From contig CP137675.1 of NCBI GenBank assembly GCA_037976565.1, positions 16,974,992-17,038,991 of the forward strand: DNA of 64,000 nucleotides. The letters are read 5' to 3'. The notes below the pieces were generated by a model. The model was not told the DNA's origin, did not search any database, and saw only the letters and a program-made list of their open reading frames with translations. The position numbers were made by a program, and so were the translations under genes. This DNA is from Mesocentrotus franciscanus (lineage: Eukaryota > Echinodermata > Echinoidea > Camarodonta > Strongylocentrotidae). Numbering within the stretch: position 1 is the first letter of the stretch; every line of letters begins with the position of its first letter. Shown one piece after another: positions 12,911-25,479 of the stretch.

Positions 12911-14815
12911 TAATAAAACCTTTACTTTTCAATGAGGGAAAATCGTAGCCGAGAAGGTAAAAATTAGATTTGGTGAAAAATATATAATAAGGTAACAAAT
13001 GTAACTCATTTATTTAAAAATACCATAATATAGCGGTTGAAAATTCTATTTCATTTCTGCGAAAACTTAACCCCAGAACAGCACCAACTTATTTATGTAA
13101 TTTGCGTTATGACAATTGGAGTACGAAGGATAATAGCAGGTGAATGAAATGCTTCAACACCACAAACACCTGGGAAGGAAGCATCCATAAATTTGAATAC
13201 ATTTAGTTGATGAACGACTCCGCGTAGTACGTCACGCAATCAAGAAAATGGCGATGCCCATGTCTTGCTGAGAAATTGTACTTTATTCTTGCTTTATGCC
13301 TTTCTCATACACTTTGGTGGGGAATCTTGTAGATTGATGGGCAAGAATGCAATAAATCTCTCAGAACAACTAAAGTTATTATTCAGGGTTAGTTCTCCTT
13401 TTTAAAAAATGTACTCAATTGCGTTGTTAATATTTTGATTTATTTACTTTTTTAAAGACTGTCTATGAACAACTCAACAACATATATTACAATACCAAAA
13501 AAATATTACTCTTTTCTTTTAGTGTAGACTCTATTGATCTACTTAATTTGAATGTTTTGCATTTAATGAACTTTGATTTCCTTCTTTATTATTTTTACCC
13601 CAAATATTTTGCTGCAGACCCCTTAAAGGGGGTTTAGCATGACGAGACTACGTGTTTTTCCGGTGGCCTGACTCGGTGGCCAATCGGGTAAATACGACTA
13701 CGGACGACGCGATCGCAGTATTCACGTGCGTGCAACATACGCGAAACCGAAGCGTGAGGAGAACTTCGGTCTGTTTCGCGAACGCTAGCGCGCGCTGACC
13801 GTTAATCAAGTCCATACGTTTACGTGCAGTTGTCCAAAAGAATTCGTAGATGGCGTTAACCAGTATTTGCCATGCTACATCCTTTTAAATCAAATGTGAG
13901 GGATTACAAAGACTCCCACAGGAACACAAGTTAACAGGGAGCCCTGCCTAATAACATTTGTATATGCGGCGGCCATCTTAGCACAATATCAAATATCAAA
14001 TAACACGGAAACACCTCCTCCTCATTTCCGAAAATTCCGGCAGGGAACTTTAAGCGATTTTACATAGCCTAATATACAAAGACCAGATTCTGGTGGTTTT
14101 TCACTAGTGTACCTTTGATCGAGTGCAAGTGCGCTCACCAAACGAAGTCATTTACCAGAAAAGAAGAAGAAGAAAAGGCGTGTACGTATGCGGTCATGGA
14201 TCTCTTCTACATACAGATATAGCTACTACTTTTGCTACTACACGTCAATATTAATTATTCTATGACTCCTGAGTACAAATGATCATATTTCCAAAATATA
14301 AAACAATATGAACTACTCACGTTATGCGTATAATCAACTGGTAGGCTTTTAAGTGCTGGTCAGTGATGTCATTCACCACCTTTAAGGCTTTTGTTTAGCC
14401 GCACAATGACTTGCTTCGATGTAATGATAGTTGAGTAATAAATGACCTATAAACAACTAATTAAGACTTCTAAGGATGTTGTCCGTTATAATATTCCGTG
14501 TACTAAAACCCCGCCTAACGCGTACGACGTTCTATTAACGGCTTCAAACTGGTGTAAACTGTGAGAATGAAGAAAACTTTAACAAGAGTCTATGGAATCA
14601 TTATTCCAGCCGAATTCAAGAGAGTCCTGGTGCTTGCATTGATATCTCTTCATTCGCCAAATGCGATGTAACTTGCTCTAGTTTAGAAAATGTGAAAGTT
14701 CTCCAAAGCCCACTCCCTGTTCCGAAGAGAGAGACATGCATCAGCCTAAGAGAAAGTAATAGCACACATTGTCAGCAAGTTAAGTTGAACGTGATCAAGT
14801 TAAGGAAATGAAATA
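12911..14815. other. Unassigned intergenic sequence
   Basis: There is no recognised gene. A GC- and CpG-richer patch lies at about 13640-13810 (CGATCGCAG, CGCGAACGCTAGCGCGCG), but no exon can be delimited. Confidence 0.4.
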
Positions 14816-14929
14816 AATACTAGCCGTGCTCGCATAGAATAACATTACAGAGATATGTATTCGTGACGGGTTTCAATGTGGCATTGCAGAGGCGGCGTAG
14901 AGGGGCGGCGAAGTGCCTCTGAAGGATGG

Positions 14930-15220
14930 GATGCATCAATACAAAAAGAAGGGGCAACAAAAGGGTGAACCTACAAAGGTTCACATCAAAGCGAAAAGAA
15001 TACAAGTTTAGACATTGGTATATACCCCAATATTGTATCAGGGATGATCTTCATCATTTTCTCTGTACTGGTTCAGTACCATATACTTTGTTGATGTGTG
15101 TGATTGTCTGAAGATTCATTTGCGAGCGAGCAAAGCGACCGATTATATCTTACTTAGATGCAATCAACGATCCTGATGGGGTTTTAAGCGCAATCGTATA
15201 AAATGAAAGAATGAATAAGA
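14930..15220 (-). repeat. Dispersed repeat, inverted copy of 8.9-9.25 kb
   Basis: In reverse complement it shares the words GCGCTTAAAACCCCATCAGGAT, AATGAATCTTCAGAC and TATACCAATGTCTAAAC, in order, with 8880-9260. Confidence 0.7.
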
Positions 15221-15808
15221 CCTTCAACAAAATGTAACTTAACGAAATAGGCCTACCATAAATGCTGGCAAGCTAAGATAGCAAGTTTTTCGGAAATTCG
15301 AGGAAAAAACTTGGTCTCAGTTGCTTGAAATTAGTGGCATGTGTAAAGGAGACTATGAGAAACTTACTCTTTCAGGGGAGATGAGGGGTGATAAAAACAC
15401 CTTATAATAGCGCGTATGATAGTTATGTCTCTTTTTTACCTGAATGATATTTGGTAATGTAAATGCAGATGCCTTGAGTTTGAAACCTCTTCATATTGAT
15501 TAAATCGTTATATTTTTAAACGTTAAGCGAAGGGCAATTGACTATATTGATATTCTATGAAAGTCAAAAAGGCATAGTGCTTAAAAGATGAGAGGTTGTA
15601 AGATGCTCATTTTAGCAGCTGTGTAGAATATGTCATAGTAGTTTAAAGGGACAAACATTTAGTGTAAAAAAAGGGCATACTACTTATTTTAAAGTTAATT
15701 ATAAAGAGAAAGGATATTTGATAGCGTTGAAAACAAGCACGATTATATTCTAAAGGGGCACAGTTCGTAATTATGAAATTTGGGGCATTATGCCTTCTGT
15801 CTGCTTGG

Positions 15809-16818
15809 CTTCTACCCAAGGCTCAAACTAATTTTTTGTCCACGGGGGCTCTTCCCCCCCCCCAAAAAAAAGAGCCCTCGTGAGCCTTCTCACGGGGGCT
15901 CTTTTTTAATACAAATTTCAATTGAATTTGTACCCATGATACTCCTAAATTCTTTGCTACTCTATCATTATCATTTATTTAAGTCGGCATTTCCCTCTTA
16001 CAAATTTACAAGTAACATAGGGATTACTGACTTTCATCCCGTGATGACATTCTCTCCATTTCTTTCTTCCCGTTCTGCACATTATTTCCCCCTCATCACT
16101 CAGAGCAACCTTATTTACATTCTTTTTTTAGTCTAATTACCATATCCTTCCACATCTTTGGTCTTCCTCTTCTTCTCAATATTGATTTACTGGACGAGGT
16201 TTATTACTTGCTGGCCTTTTGGAATCACCAGATTTCAGAGGATTCACGCTTTTCACAACAAAAAACTTCTCCATGTTTCGGTCCTTGCGCAATCGCCTCT
16301 AGCTCCAGCAGATATGGGGCGTCAGCGTGTACACCGGTACTACCGGCGCAGTATAGCCACTGTTGACGGCCGCACTGCACTGCGAGCTTCCGTTGTTTGC
16401 AGGCCCGTAGCCAGGGGCACGTGCCCCCAAAACCCCTCCCCAGGACGTCGATCAATTACATGTATGTGCCCCCACAAACATCAAACTCTGGCTACGGCCC
16501 TGGTTGTTTGAAGGCGAATAAGCTAACATTTTGTTTACAATATGGCGACCGCGAGACACCGTAAAATTCGAGTGAGAAATCCTGCACGCTAATCTAACTT
16601 CCATAGTTCCATTTCAATGGTTTAAGGTTTGAAAGTTGAAACTCAATATTGTGTGAAAGTTATAACATCAAAGATAATCTATATTTTATAATTCCACGGG
16701 GGCGATTTTTAATTTTGCAATCGCCCCGTGAGCAATCTGACGGAGGCGATTATGTAGCTCACGGGGGCCCATCGCCCATCGCCCATCGCCCCCGTGTATT
16801 TTGAGCCTTGCTTCTACC
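15809..16818. mobile_element. Non-autonomous hAT-type element with 8 bp target duplication
   Basis: The element proper is 15817-16810 (994 bp), with terminal repeats CAAGGCTCAAA and TTTTGAGCCTTG. It is flanked by the perfect 8 bp direct repeat CTTCTACC (15809-15816 and 16811-16818). An 8 bp duplication is characteristic of hAT transposons. Subterminal blocks repeat CACGGGGGC and ATCGCCC. No transposase frame is present. A second hAT-type element is inserted inside it (16400-16502). Confidence 0.85.
16392..16510. mobile_element. Nested 103 bp hAT-type MITE with 8 bp target duplication
   Basis: The element at 16400-16502 has ends CAGGCCCGTAGCCAG and CTGGCTACGGCCCTG and is flanked by the perfect direct repeat GTTGTTTG (16392-16399 and 16503-16510). 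It inserted into the larger hAT-type element and is therefore younger. Confidence 0.85.
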
Positions 16819-17039
16819 TATCTTCGTGGTGGGAGAAATAGGGTACTTGTTACTACAAAAACTACTCCAATTCTTTGAAACTAGATAAGGCTCTTTTATA
16901 TGACCGTAAAAGCACACACTATGTAAACGACAATTGGAAATACAGGTATAGATAAAATCTCTTTCTAAACAGTGCTATTTAATAAGAACAATTATAATAT
17001 TGGCGTAATACTTTGTGTTGTTCTAGTTTACCTGTATAT

Positions 17040-17155
17040 AAAGTTATGAAAGTGATATGTTCGAGATTGTAATATGTACAGCGCCATGACCGTCAGAGCC
17101 TGGCGGATACCGGCGCTATCTAAGTATCCATATTATTATTATTATTATTATTAAA
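17040..17155 (+). repeat. SINE 3' tail with (ATT)n
   Basis: A GCGCC..GGCGCTAT stem-forming segment is followed by (ATT)n, the same 3' organisation as the tRNA-derived SINEs at 37858 and 57140. The tRNA head is missing or unrecognisable. Confidence 0.5.
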
Positions 17156-17159
17156 AGTA

Positions 17160-17660
17160 CATTATTTTATCAAAAGGGAGTTATAAAGAAGGAAAAACGA
17201 GACTTATCAAAAGTAACGTGGGAAACTTTTCGTATTAATGAACGGAGCACTTAATAGAAAGAAAAATGGGGCACTTATCAGAAGGTGAAAGTCCACTTAG
17301 AAAGGAAAAACGAAAGGAAAAACGTGTCAAAGTAAAAGGGGCAGTTATCAGATGGCTGAAAAGGGACACTTCTCGCACCCGAAAGGGAGCATTAATAAGG
17401 AGGAGTAAGGGACATTTATTACGAAGGAAAAGGTGCACTTGTCATACCTAAAAGAGGCATTCATTAGAGATGTAAATGGGCACTTATTAGAAGGAGAAAG
17501 ATGCCCTAATAAGAACGAGAAGGGGCATTTATTACAAAGGGAAAGAGGCACTTGTCAAATTAAGAGTGGCAACTATCAGATTTGAGTAGGGCACTTATCA
17601 GAGGTGAAAAGGGGCACTTATGACAAGGGAAAGGGGCACTTCTCAAGTAAAAGAAGCACC
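17160..17660 (-). repeat. GTGCCCC minisatellite, second locus, inverted
   Basis: Repeated GGGGCACTTATCAGAAGG-like units are the reverse complement of the 8.1-8.8 kb minisatellite. Unit length and degeneracy are similar. Confidence 0.85.
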
Positions 17661-17814
17661 TAAAAAGATTTAAATATACGTAGTTTTTTTAAAACCTTCA
17701 TATTTAGAGTAAATCACACTTTTCTATTTCATTGCGCCATACACATGTGTGTTAAATCCAACTTTAAAATGTATATATTAAACATGTTTATTACTTCAAA
17801 CTTATGATAAAATT

Positions 17815-17897
17815 CAGTGAGCACTAATTTTTTTTTTTTTTTTTTGGCCGGGGGGGGGGCACGTGCCCCCTGTGCCCCCCCTGGATCCGCCAATGGA
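17815..17897. mobile_element. Right-end fragment of a GGATCC-type hAT element
   Basis: GTGAGCACTAATTTTTT, then GGCCGGGG, GGCACGTGCCCC and CCTGGATCCGCCA match the right end of the element at 28677-28977. No left end is found nearby. Confidence 0.65.
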
Positions 17898-17959
17898 AAA
17901 GATCAATTGAGAGAGAGAGAGAGAGAGAGAGGGAGATAATGAGTGAATGGGAGAGCCCC

Positions 17960-18540
17960 AAAAAGAGAACGAGTGAGGAGGTGAGAGCGAGAGAGTGATT
18001 ACGTGATATAGTGTTTGAGTGAATGTGAGTGAGAGAGAGAGAGAGGGGGAGAACGAGAGTTACTATTTATAGAAGAAACTTGAAATATTAAGTGAGAGAG
18101 AGAGAGAGAGAAGAAGTATGACAGATTGGATGGCTGAAGGAGGGAGAGAGATAGATTCATTGTCATTGTGTACCAGTTATTATGTATGCCAAAAGCGAAA
18201 GAAATTGAAATATGTAATGTCTCGAATAGTTATGAAAACGAGTGTCAATATCAATATTTTATTATTACCTCACTTAAAAACACAAGGAATCCATTATGCA
18301 TGAACCACATGAAGTGCTATTCTTTTCAGGTGACGGCTTTCGTATTCTTCCACACAAAGGCCAGTTAATAAAATTATTCCTAGTTTCTCATCCCGCAAGC
18401 ATTGTTTTTGCGCCTGCCTGCCTTTTTTGTTTTTTGTTTTGATATTTTTAATTTATAATTACATTTTAAAAAATCGGTAATATCTTAGATGTAGATCTAA
18501 AATACATTTAAAAGAAAAAGCATAGTATTGATAACTGTGA
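17960..18540 (+). repeat. 580 bp repeat, copy 2
   Basis: Direct repeat of 10060-10655. The two match from the GA-rich head through AAAGCATAGTATTGATAACT, with indels in the simple-sequence part. Confidence 0.85.
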
Positions 18541-18565
18541 TCCATATACTTCAGTAAGGAAGGTA

Positions 18566-18732
18566 CAGGGCCCCGTTGCATAAAACTTACCATTGATGGT
18601 AACTTTGCCATCAATGGTAACTACCATGGAAACCTTGAATTTGATTGGCTGTTAATTGAGCCCTGTTACCATGGTAGTTGCCATTGATGGCAAAGTTACC
18701 ATCAATGGTAAGTTTTATGCAACGGGGCCCTG
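18566..18732. mobile_element. 167 bp MITE, CAGGGCCCCGTTGCATAAA ends
   Basis: The terminal inverted repeats are perfect over at least 26 bp and nearly perfect over about 65 bp. They include an internal palindrome, CCATTGATGGTAAC..GCCATCAATGG. The centre carries TTTGATTGGCTG. The two flanks show no convincing target duplication, so the superfamily is open. Confidence 0.85.
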
Positions 18733-18739
18733 GCTTGCG

Positions 18740-19670
18740 TTACCGGGGGAGAGGGAGGGGCATCACCCCCAAGTGACTTAACTGAGGAAGAAAGAGTTAG
18801 TCAGTTGACCAATAACATGCCTACACTTCATGCGTTTCTTCGCTTAACGTCAGTGATTCGTTACCTGCTTGCTACCAGGATTTGTCCTGGTCGGAAACCT
18901 GTCACGAGGGGCGAATTGCCCCTTTGCCCCTCCTTCATATATACGCTAGTGAATATCTCCAACTCCTGCTGATCCCGGAAATGAGATACAATGCATCAGA
19001 ATTGAAATGAAAGTGAATTATTAGTTTTGTGGTCTTATCTGAACAGATATCTGTCATGAGGAAGGATGTCGATCACAGACGAGGAGAAACCATAAGCTTT
19101 AAACCAGTTCTGGTCATGCGATTGCATTGTGAAAGAAACGTTGTGGAATCGATCAGAAAAGGTTGATCATCTAGCATATAAGTATTGGTGTGTACTGCAA
19201 GGTTCTGGAATCATGAAAATGATAAGAAATTTGGCCCAGTCTTGGTAAAGTTACAAGCACCGTACACAGAAAGATGTATATGGGACTACGCGACCACGTG
19301 CGCGATATCTATTTGGTCCCAATAGATATAATAATTTACCAAATATATCAATTAGTAGGCGGTTTCCCGGCAAAATTTGTATCATCACGTATTAGTCAAA
19401 ACATATTCTTTCACATGATTGGTAATGAGAGCTTCCATTTCATTTTTTGAGAGAGGGGCGTTTCCAAAACTGGTCTTTACCTTTAATCAACAAGGAATCA
19501 GATTTCCCATAGGTTGTACGCAAACTATTGACATTCCTCTCCCGTAGATATAACGCACAAAATTAGGCATTTTATTACATTGCAGTGATTTCATATGATA
19601 ATATGTTATAATTGTCGAAGAAGGTGATCAAATCAAATATAAAACGAAAGCAATTTTTTTTTTTAAATAT
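18740..19670. other. Unassigned intergenic sequence
   Basis: No gene or repeat family was recognised. Confidence 0.4.
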
Positions 19671-19674
19671 AAAA

Positions 19675-20085
19675 AAAAAAGGATCTCATATGGAGAGATG
19701 AAGAGAGAGAGAGAGAGAGAGAGAGATATGGCAGTAGATAGATATAAAGAAGGAGAGAGGGAGACGGGGTATACTGTATAGCTGGAAAGGGGGATAAAAG
19801 AGGAATCTGAATGCAGGCACTTGAAAGGAGGCAGGACAGTAATCAAACGTGGTAGGGTTAAATAAGAATACAAGGGGCAAAGGGTAGAGCTAGAGAAAAT
19901 TAAGGAACATCTTAAGACATACAAGAGGGAGAACGAGAGCCAGAGGCAGGAAAGGGAGAGGTTGAGATAGTAAGAGAGAGAGGCGTAGACAGAGGGAGAC
20001 AGAGCAAGAGAAGGAGAGGGGGTAGAACAAGAGAGGGGAAGGGAAACAGAGCAAGAGAGAGGAGAGAGAGAGAGAGAGATGCAAT
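19675..20085. repeat. GA-rich simple sequence
   Basis: (GA)n runs and GAGAGGGA-type purine tracts. The serine/leucine-rich frames on the opposite strand are artefacts of the repeat. Confidence 0.9.
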
Positions 20086-21114
20086 GGAGAGCGATGCATT
20101 CAATATTTCCATCATAAATAGAATTGAATATTTACTATAGGCCCTTTAGAGAAAGAGAGAAGTTATATAGACGTGTAAACAATTCTATGTCTGTGGGAGA
20201 AATGTAAACATTGTATAGATCTATACCTGGGCTGAATAACTGGAAAATATAAACGTCTTGGAAGGAGACTAGCATCATAGAAATGGGACGACCTAATAAA
20301 GATTTACTTTTCATACTTATAACAAAAATTAAGCATCATAATTCATTTACATGAATATCATGAAAACGTTCATAGAGAGTAATATTTGGGGACTGCTAGT
20401 AAGAATTTGTGACGCCTTAGCTTGATGCAAAGTATTTGACATACTTTTGTTAGTGTATTTTCGAAATTTATCTCTTTCGTATCTAACAAGACAGCAACTC
20501 AAATACAATGCTAGTATTCCTTTTGTAAAAGTATTATTTTTTCTTTTTTTCTTAAAGGTCTATACCCTGGCTGAGGAAAGCAGCTCCAATGTGTGCTATT
20601 AATTGGTGTGCTATTGGTGCGGAACCAGAGATTTTGTTTTGGAAGCTGTGAATGAGTAAGAACCTTATTGTAGAATGTTAAAAGACCTTCTCCGATGAAA
20701 ATACAACTATACATCAATGGAAAGCTGATTGGACGTAGAATACAAAAACATACACATAAAAATTATGTTTCATTTTCGTTATTGAACAATAAGCCTTCAT
20801 TTTCAGCCCCCTCTGAATTTGGAGTAAACAGCTGACAAAATAAGCCGCTATCGTCATGACGTCACTCTATGTACAGCAGCCAGCTCGATTGTACGTCGCG
20901 ACCGGCCAGCCATGCAAATAACAATTGTGCGCGATTAATTGTTTGAGAAAGTTTTGAATCGTTTTGAATTCTACAACTATATCCTAAATCTGAAAATTAA
21001 AGGGAGTGAATTTGATAATAGTAGCGTTTTCAAAAGTCCGCTAATCGGTATACCTAGTAACAGTAGGCTAGATCTATAAATATCGCTCGCCCCGAGTACA
21101 CATCTATATATTAA

Positions 21115-21405
21115 TACGCAAAATCGCCGCGGGGGGTACGTAACGGTCTGCCAATGTGAATTTTTGGACATCAAACCCGTCTTTCCTCGACCGTACCCGC
21201 CTCTGCCGTCGCGCGGGAACGGCGACACAATTCCGAGCGGACCCGCTCGCGCATGCCGCGTGCCACGTCGACCCCGTGGTCGCCGTCCATGTCGTTATAA
21301 AGGTGGTTTCGGGGTCCCGGGGAGGACGGGCGGACGAGAGCACGGCCGGCGTCGTCCGTGCAAGGAGGCGAGTGAGGCGGCGAGGCGTGCACCCGCCCTC
21401 TGTCT
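21115..21405. other. CpG-rich island of unknown role
   Basis: About 290 bp of very GC- and CpG-dense DNA (CCGCGGGG, GCGCGGGAACGGCG, CGGCCGGCGTCGTCCG) in an AT-rich setting. Several frames on both strands stay open across it, as expected for GC-rich DNA, so open frames alone do not prove coding. It could be a promoter or first exon, a fragment of a structural RNA locus, or a foreign insert. I recognise no protein motif and no rRNA core sequence. Confidence 0.4.
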
Positions 21406-22049
21406 AATTATTCAAAGAGATCACACTATTAAGGGATGGTCCACTCCATAATGTGTTGTAGCAAATATGCACGATGCAAAGGGTCGGGCCTATCCCGTGT
21501 GAGGCATCTTGCTATATATACGCAGTAGCCAAACTGACGTGAACGTAATATGTTGGTTCTACGCTCACACACACACACACACAGTCGAGTTTCGTGCGAC
21601 TGCCACAATTTATTGGCACAAACCGTCCGATTTTTCGCGTAAAATCTTTACTTTGAAAATAGTTATACAAATTCTATGAACCATGCCAACATAATCATAA
21701 TCCAAGCTTCTGCTTTATTGGTCTTTTCATGAAAACTACATTGAAATCACAACAATAATACCGCAAATAGATTGTAATTATCGAGATCATATAACTAACG
21801 AGAAGGTAAATTCAGCGAGCTTACGTAATTTCAAATGCCTCCGCACGGGCAACTCCAGCGGTGTCAGGCCAGTCACGGCGCTCACACAATGCAATTTACA
21901 ACTGCAGCACTCTAGCTACTGCAGTACCTGTATAGCGTGTATTTAGATCATTCAATGTTTCATGTTTGAGCCGTGCAATTAATTGTTTTTTTCTTTTATT
22001 TCTTTTTTACATGCTATTACAGAAGTGTGCAAGGAATGATAGGCCTACA

Positions 22050-23453
22050 GGTGGAAGCAGGCGCTGATCCAGGGGGGGAGGGGCCTTGCCCCCAGCAAAG
22101 AAAAAAAGAGAGAGAGGAAAAGAAGGGAAAGAGGAGAGAAAGGGAAAGAAAGAAGAGGAAGAAGAAAAGAAAAGGGTAAAAAGGAGATGGGGGGCGAAAG
22201 GGCCTTGCCTCCCGGTCTGCTGTTGCCTCCCCATCAAAAAATAAGAGAGAAGGAAGGAAAGGGAAAGAAAAAGGAAAAGAGGAGATAAAGAGAAAGAAAA
22301 AAGAGGAAGAAAGGAAAAGAAGGGGGATATCAGTTGCAATTTTCTCGCCAACAAGTTGTGAATCGAGGGCCAAAAAACCCTTGCCTCCCTTCTCCCCGCC
22401 ACCGCCAACAAAAGAGAGCTAAAATGGAACAAAAAAAGAGTAAGAAGAAAAGAAAAGGGTGAAAAGAAGGGGAGATCAGTTGCGATTAATCCCGCCAAAA
22501 ACGTGTGGATCGGCCCTTGCCTCCCTTCCCCCAGCACACATAAAAGAGAGAGAAAGAAGGGAAGGAAAGGAAAAAAAGAGAAAGAAGAAAGGTAGGGAGA
22601 TCAGTTGTGATTTTTCCCGCCAACAAGGTGTAGACTGACGGGGGCTTGGGTGCTTGGGGGGGGGCCTGCCCCCAACTAAAATTCAAACGTGGTTTATTTC
22701 TAATTCGATACCGGTGATTTACAAATGACATAATTTTCCGAGATTTTTAGTACATTATACATTTGTACGCGTTTGTTGGAAAATGACAAATTCCCAAATT
22801 TACAGTCAGGCAAGAAATATACTTATTTAGAGGCCTACATGTCAGGGTCCGCGGAACGGCAGGGCTCGGGGCTCGAGCTCCACCCCCTCCCACTTTTGTG
22901 AAAAAGTATATTAAAGAGAAATAGAAAGAAAGAGAGAAAGAAAGAAAGAATAGTGACCTGCCAGTGTCACAAAATAATGAGGTATCAAAATATGCTCATC
23001 TGACCGTGATTAAATGCCTAAAACCCCTGAGCTTCTGGGGGCTCCGCCCCCTGGACCCCACGCCAATGAGTGACCTGCCAGTGTCACAAATAAGGTATCA
23101 AAGTATACTCATCTGACCGTAATTAAATGCCTAAAAACCCTGAACTTCCGGTGGCTCTGCCCCCTGGACCCACTCAATGGCCCTAAGGCGCACCCTGGAT
23201 GCTTATATGACGGTAATTTAATGCCTAAAACCCCTGAGCTTCTGGGGGCTCCGCCCCTTGACACCCCGAATCACTTTGAAAAACGTTGAGCGAGGCTTGC
23301 ATGTAAGAGTGGGGTGATGCATTTTTGTCTGCCCCGGCCTCCCCCAAAAAAAAAACGTTTTTGCTCATTACGCCACATTACGTACCAATATTTGGCTCGC
23401 ATAACTTCAAATTTGGGCCCCCAAGGAATCCTGGATCCGCGCCTGGGTGGAAG
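22050..23453. mobile_element. 1.39 kb non-autonomous hAT-type element, GGATCC-type ends
   Basis: The element is 22058-23445. The left end CAGGCGCTGATCCAGG pairs with the right end CCTGGATCCGCGCCTG with one mismatch. It is flanked by the perfect 8 bp direct repeat GGTGGAAG (22050-22057, 23446-23453), the hAT signature. The interior has no transposase. It consists of purine-rich repeats with a recurring ATCAGTTG..CCGCCAA block (22330-22640) and three copies of a block of about 100 bp ending GAGCTTCTGGGGGCTCCGCC (about 22965-23260). Confidence 0.8.
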
Positions 23454-23466
23454 GGATATAAAACAA

Positions 23467-23642
23467 ATATACAATGACTCATTCTCGGAACAAGCTAAAA
23501 CTATTCGCACTCAGGAACATCAATAGTACTGTTCTCCCTCGGGCCGCGATGGCCCTCGGGAGAATATAATACGATTTGATGTTCCTTCGATGCGAATAGT
23601 TTTAGCTAGATCCTCGAGTACGTGTCATTGTATATTTGTATA
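23467..23642. mobile_element. Short foldback element
   Basis: CAAATATACAATGA..AGCTAAAACTATTCGCA..GGAACATCAA on the left pairs with TTGATGTTCC..TGCGAATAGTTTTAGCT..TCATTGTATATTTG on the right. The CTCCCTCGGGCC / GGCCCTCGGGAG pair forms the loop-proximal stem. Confidence 0.75.
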
Positions 23643-23649
23643 TTTGTAT

Positions 23650-25380
23650 ATTATTTTCAGTGCATGCATGAGAACAATATTCGTATAGATAACGAGTGAG
23701 GATCCGGAAAGGGATAGTGAAAAAAGTAGGAACGAATTTAAGTGACGACAATAATCGTAATTAACGAAAGTAAAAAGAAAGTATTAGTCTAAAATATATG
23801 CATCAATTTTAATTACAAATTATTGATTTCACTGTCTTCTTCCAATTTTCAAGTTTTATTACAGGATACATATTTATAAAAAAAACAATTCAAAATGATA
23901 CATGGGACAGCAAACAAAAGGTTGATATTCTAACGAGTACAATATTAATGAAAAGAAGAAGAAAAAATATAAAATGATAAAAAGAAATTATCTGTAAAAA
24001 ATATTATTAAAAAAAAAAAATAATAATAATAAAAATAATAATATTAATAATAATAATAATCGATAGCACATATCTATTTTCAACCCCCCACCCTCCCTAG
24101 AATCCCGTGGATTTTCCACGGGTCCTGCTAGTGTACCATAATACCATGTCTTTGCAAACCGGTAGAAAACAATGAACTCTCAGTCAGTCAGTCACCATTT
24201 TCGTTCGACAACGTGAACAATTTGCAAAATTCACAATCCTATCTTTCCTCTCATGGCTCAGTCTTCCACATCTCACAAAATACGTATCGATATCGTGCTA
24301 TATCATTATATCATCCCTTTACTTAAAGGTAATACAAAGTTTTGGGAATATTTCATTTTTTTTGGATCATGAAATTTGAAATTTTCATTATCATTGTGAA
24401 ACCTAGTGTTAGAACACTCAACTCTAACAAAATTGGGCTCTAAAACGCTTTTGATTTGGAGAAAAAAAATTTTTTTTTAAATAAAAAATTTACCGGTGCT
24501 CCCGGTAAATTTGGTATAGCTCCCTCTCAGTTCGAAAATTTACAGAGCATAACACATATATAGCACTATTGTCAAAGTGTAATAATTAAAATGTTTTGAC
24601 ACCAAATCAGATCAACAGAGTGAAAAATATATATAATCATGAAGATTGATTTTTTAAAATTGAGTTGCCTTAGTGTATGATTTGTATACTGTCTCGTAAT
24701 TTTTTTAAATAAATATTTTGTCTGAACACTGTAATCGCGATATATAATGCTATAATCGATCAGACCGCCGCTATATCTTTACTGTACTTCAGTACATAAA
24801 TCTATGTTATTGCTGCCCTGGACGGAATATTCCGTGTTGTTCTCTTATTATCTATAACTTATTTTTTATTTCCATCTCTTCGTTTCAGTATTTTCAATTT
24901 GAAATGCATTTGTTATGACTCGACTATTATGATATTGTTGTTAACCAGCTCTGTGAACGAACGGTGTCTAGCCTGTATTTTGTGCATTGATCCCTTGCCC
25001 TGTGTCAGCTATAGTACAGTGGTATACTAGTAGTATGGTGGGGCTTGGCGCGCCCGCCGACGAGGCTTGGATTTCCCGAGCACATGTATTCTGGGGATGA
25101 TCTCAAAATACCCCCAAAGTTGTCGTACAGGGACGGTTTGGGTAATCATTTATAGACAGAACGTAACATTATCAGGTGGGCTGTATATAATACAGACCAC
25201 CTCATTAATTTTTATTTTTTCATTCAAAAAGAAAGGTACGTTTAATAAATAAGGTCGATTTGACGTTTTTCCCAACAGTCAATCATGTACTGCACATAGA
25301 GATCATCCCTAATACTCTGGTTTGTTTTTTCTGCCACTGACCTCTGCCCTCTCGGAGGTCAGTTATTGCTACAGTACACA
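23650..25380. other. Unassigned AT-rich intergenic sequence
   Basis: Contains an (AAT)n tract at about 24005-24060. Otherwise no gene or repeat family was recognised. Confidence 0.4.
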
Positions 25381-25479
25381 TGAAATGGACGATACTGACG
25401 TTTTGGACTAATGAATCTCTCTCTTTCTGTTTAGTATCCTTCACCTCAGTCTCTCTCTTTATAACAATCTCACTTGATA

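Noticed and set aside
13620..14520. A transposon with GGGGTTTAG-type ends
   Set aside because: Only a few bases match in inverted orientation, too little to support terminal repeats.
21104..21392. A protein-coding gene in the GC-rich island
   Set aside because: Open frames occur in several phases on both strands, as expected from GC content. None shows a recognisable domain or splice signal.
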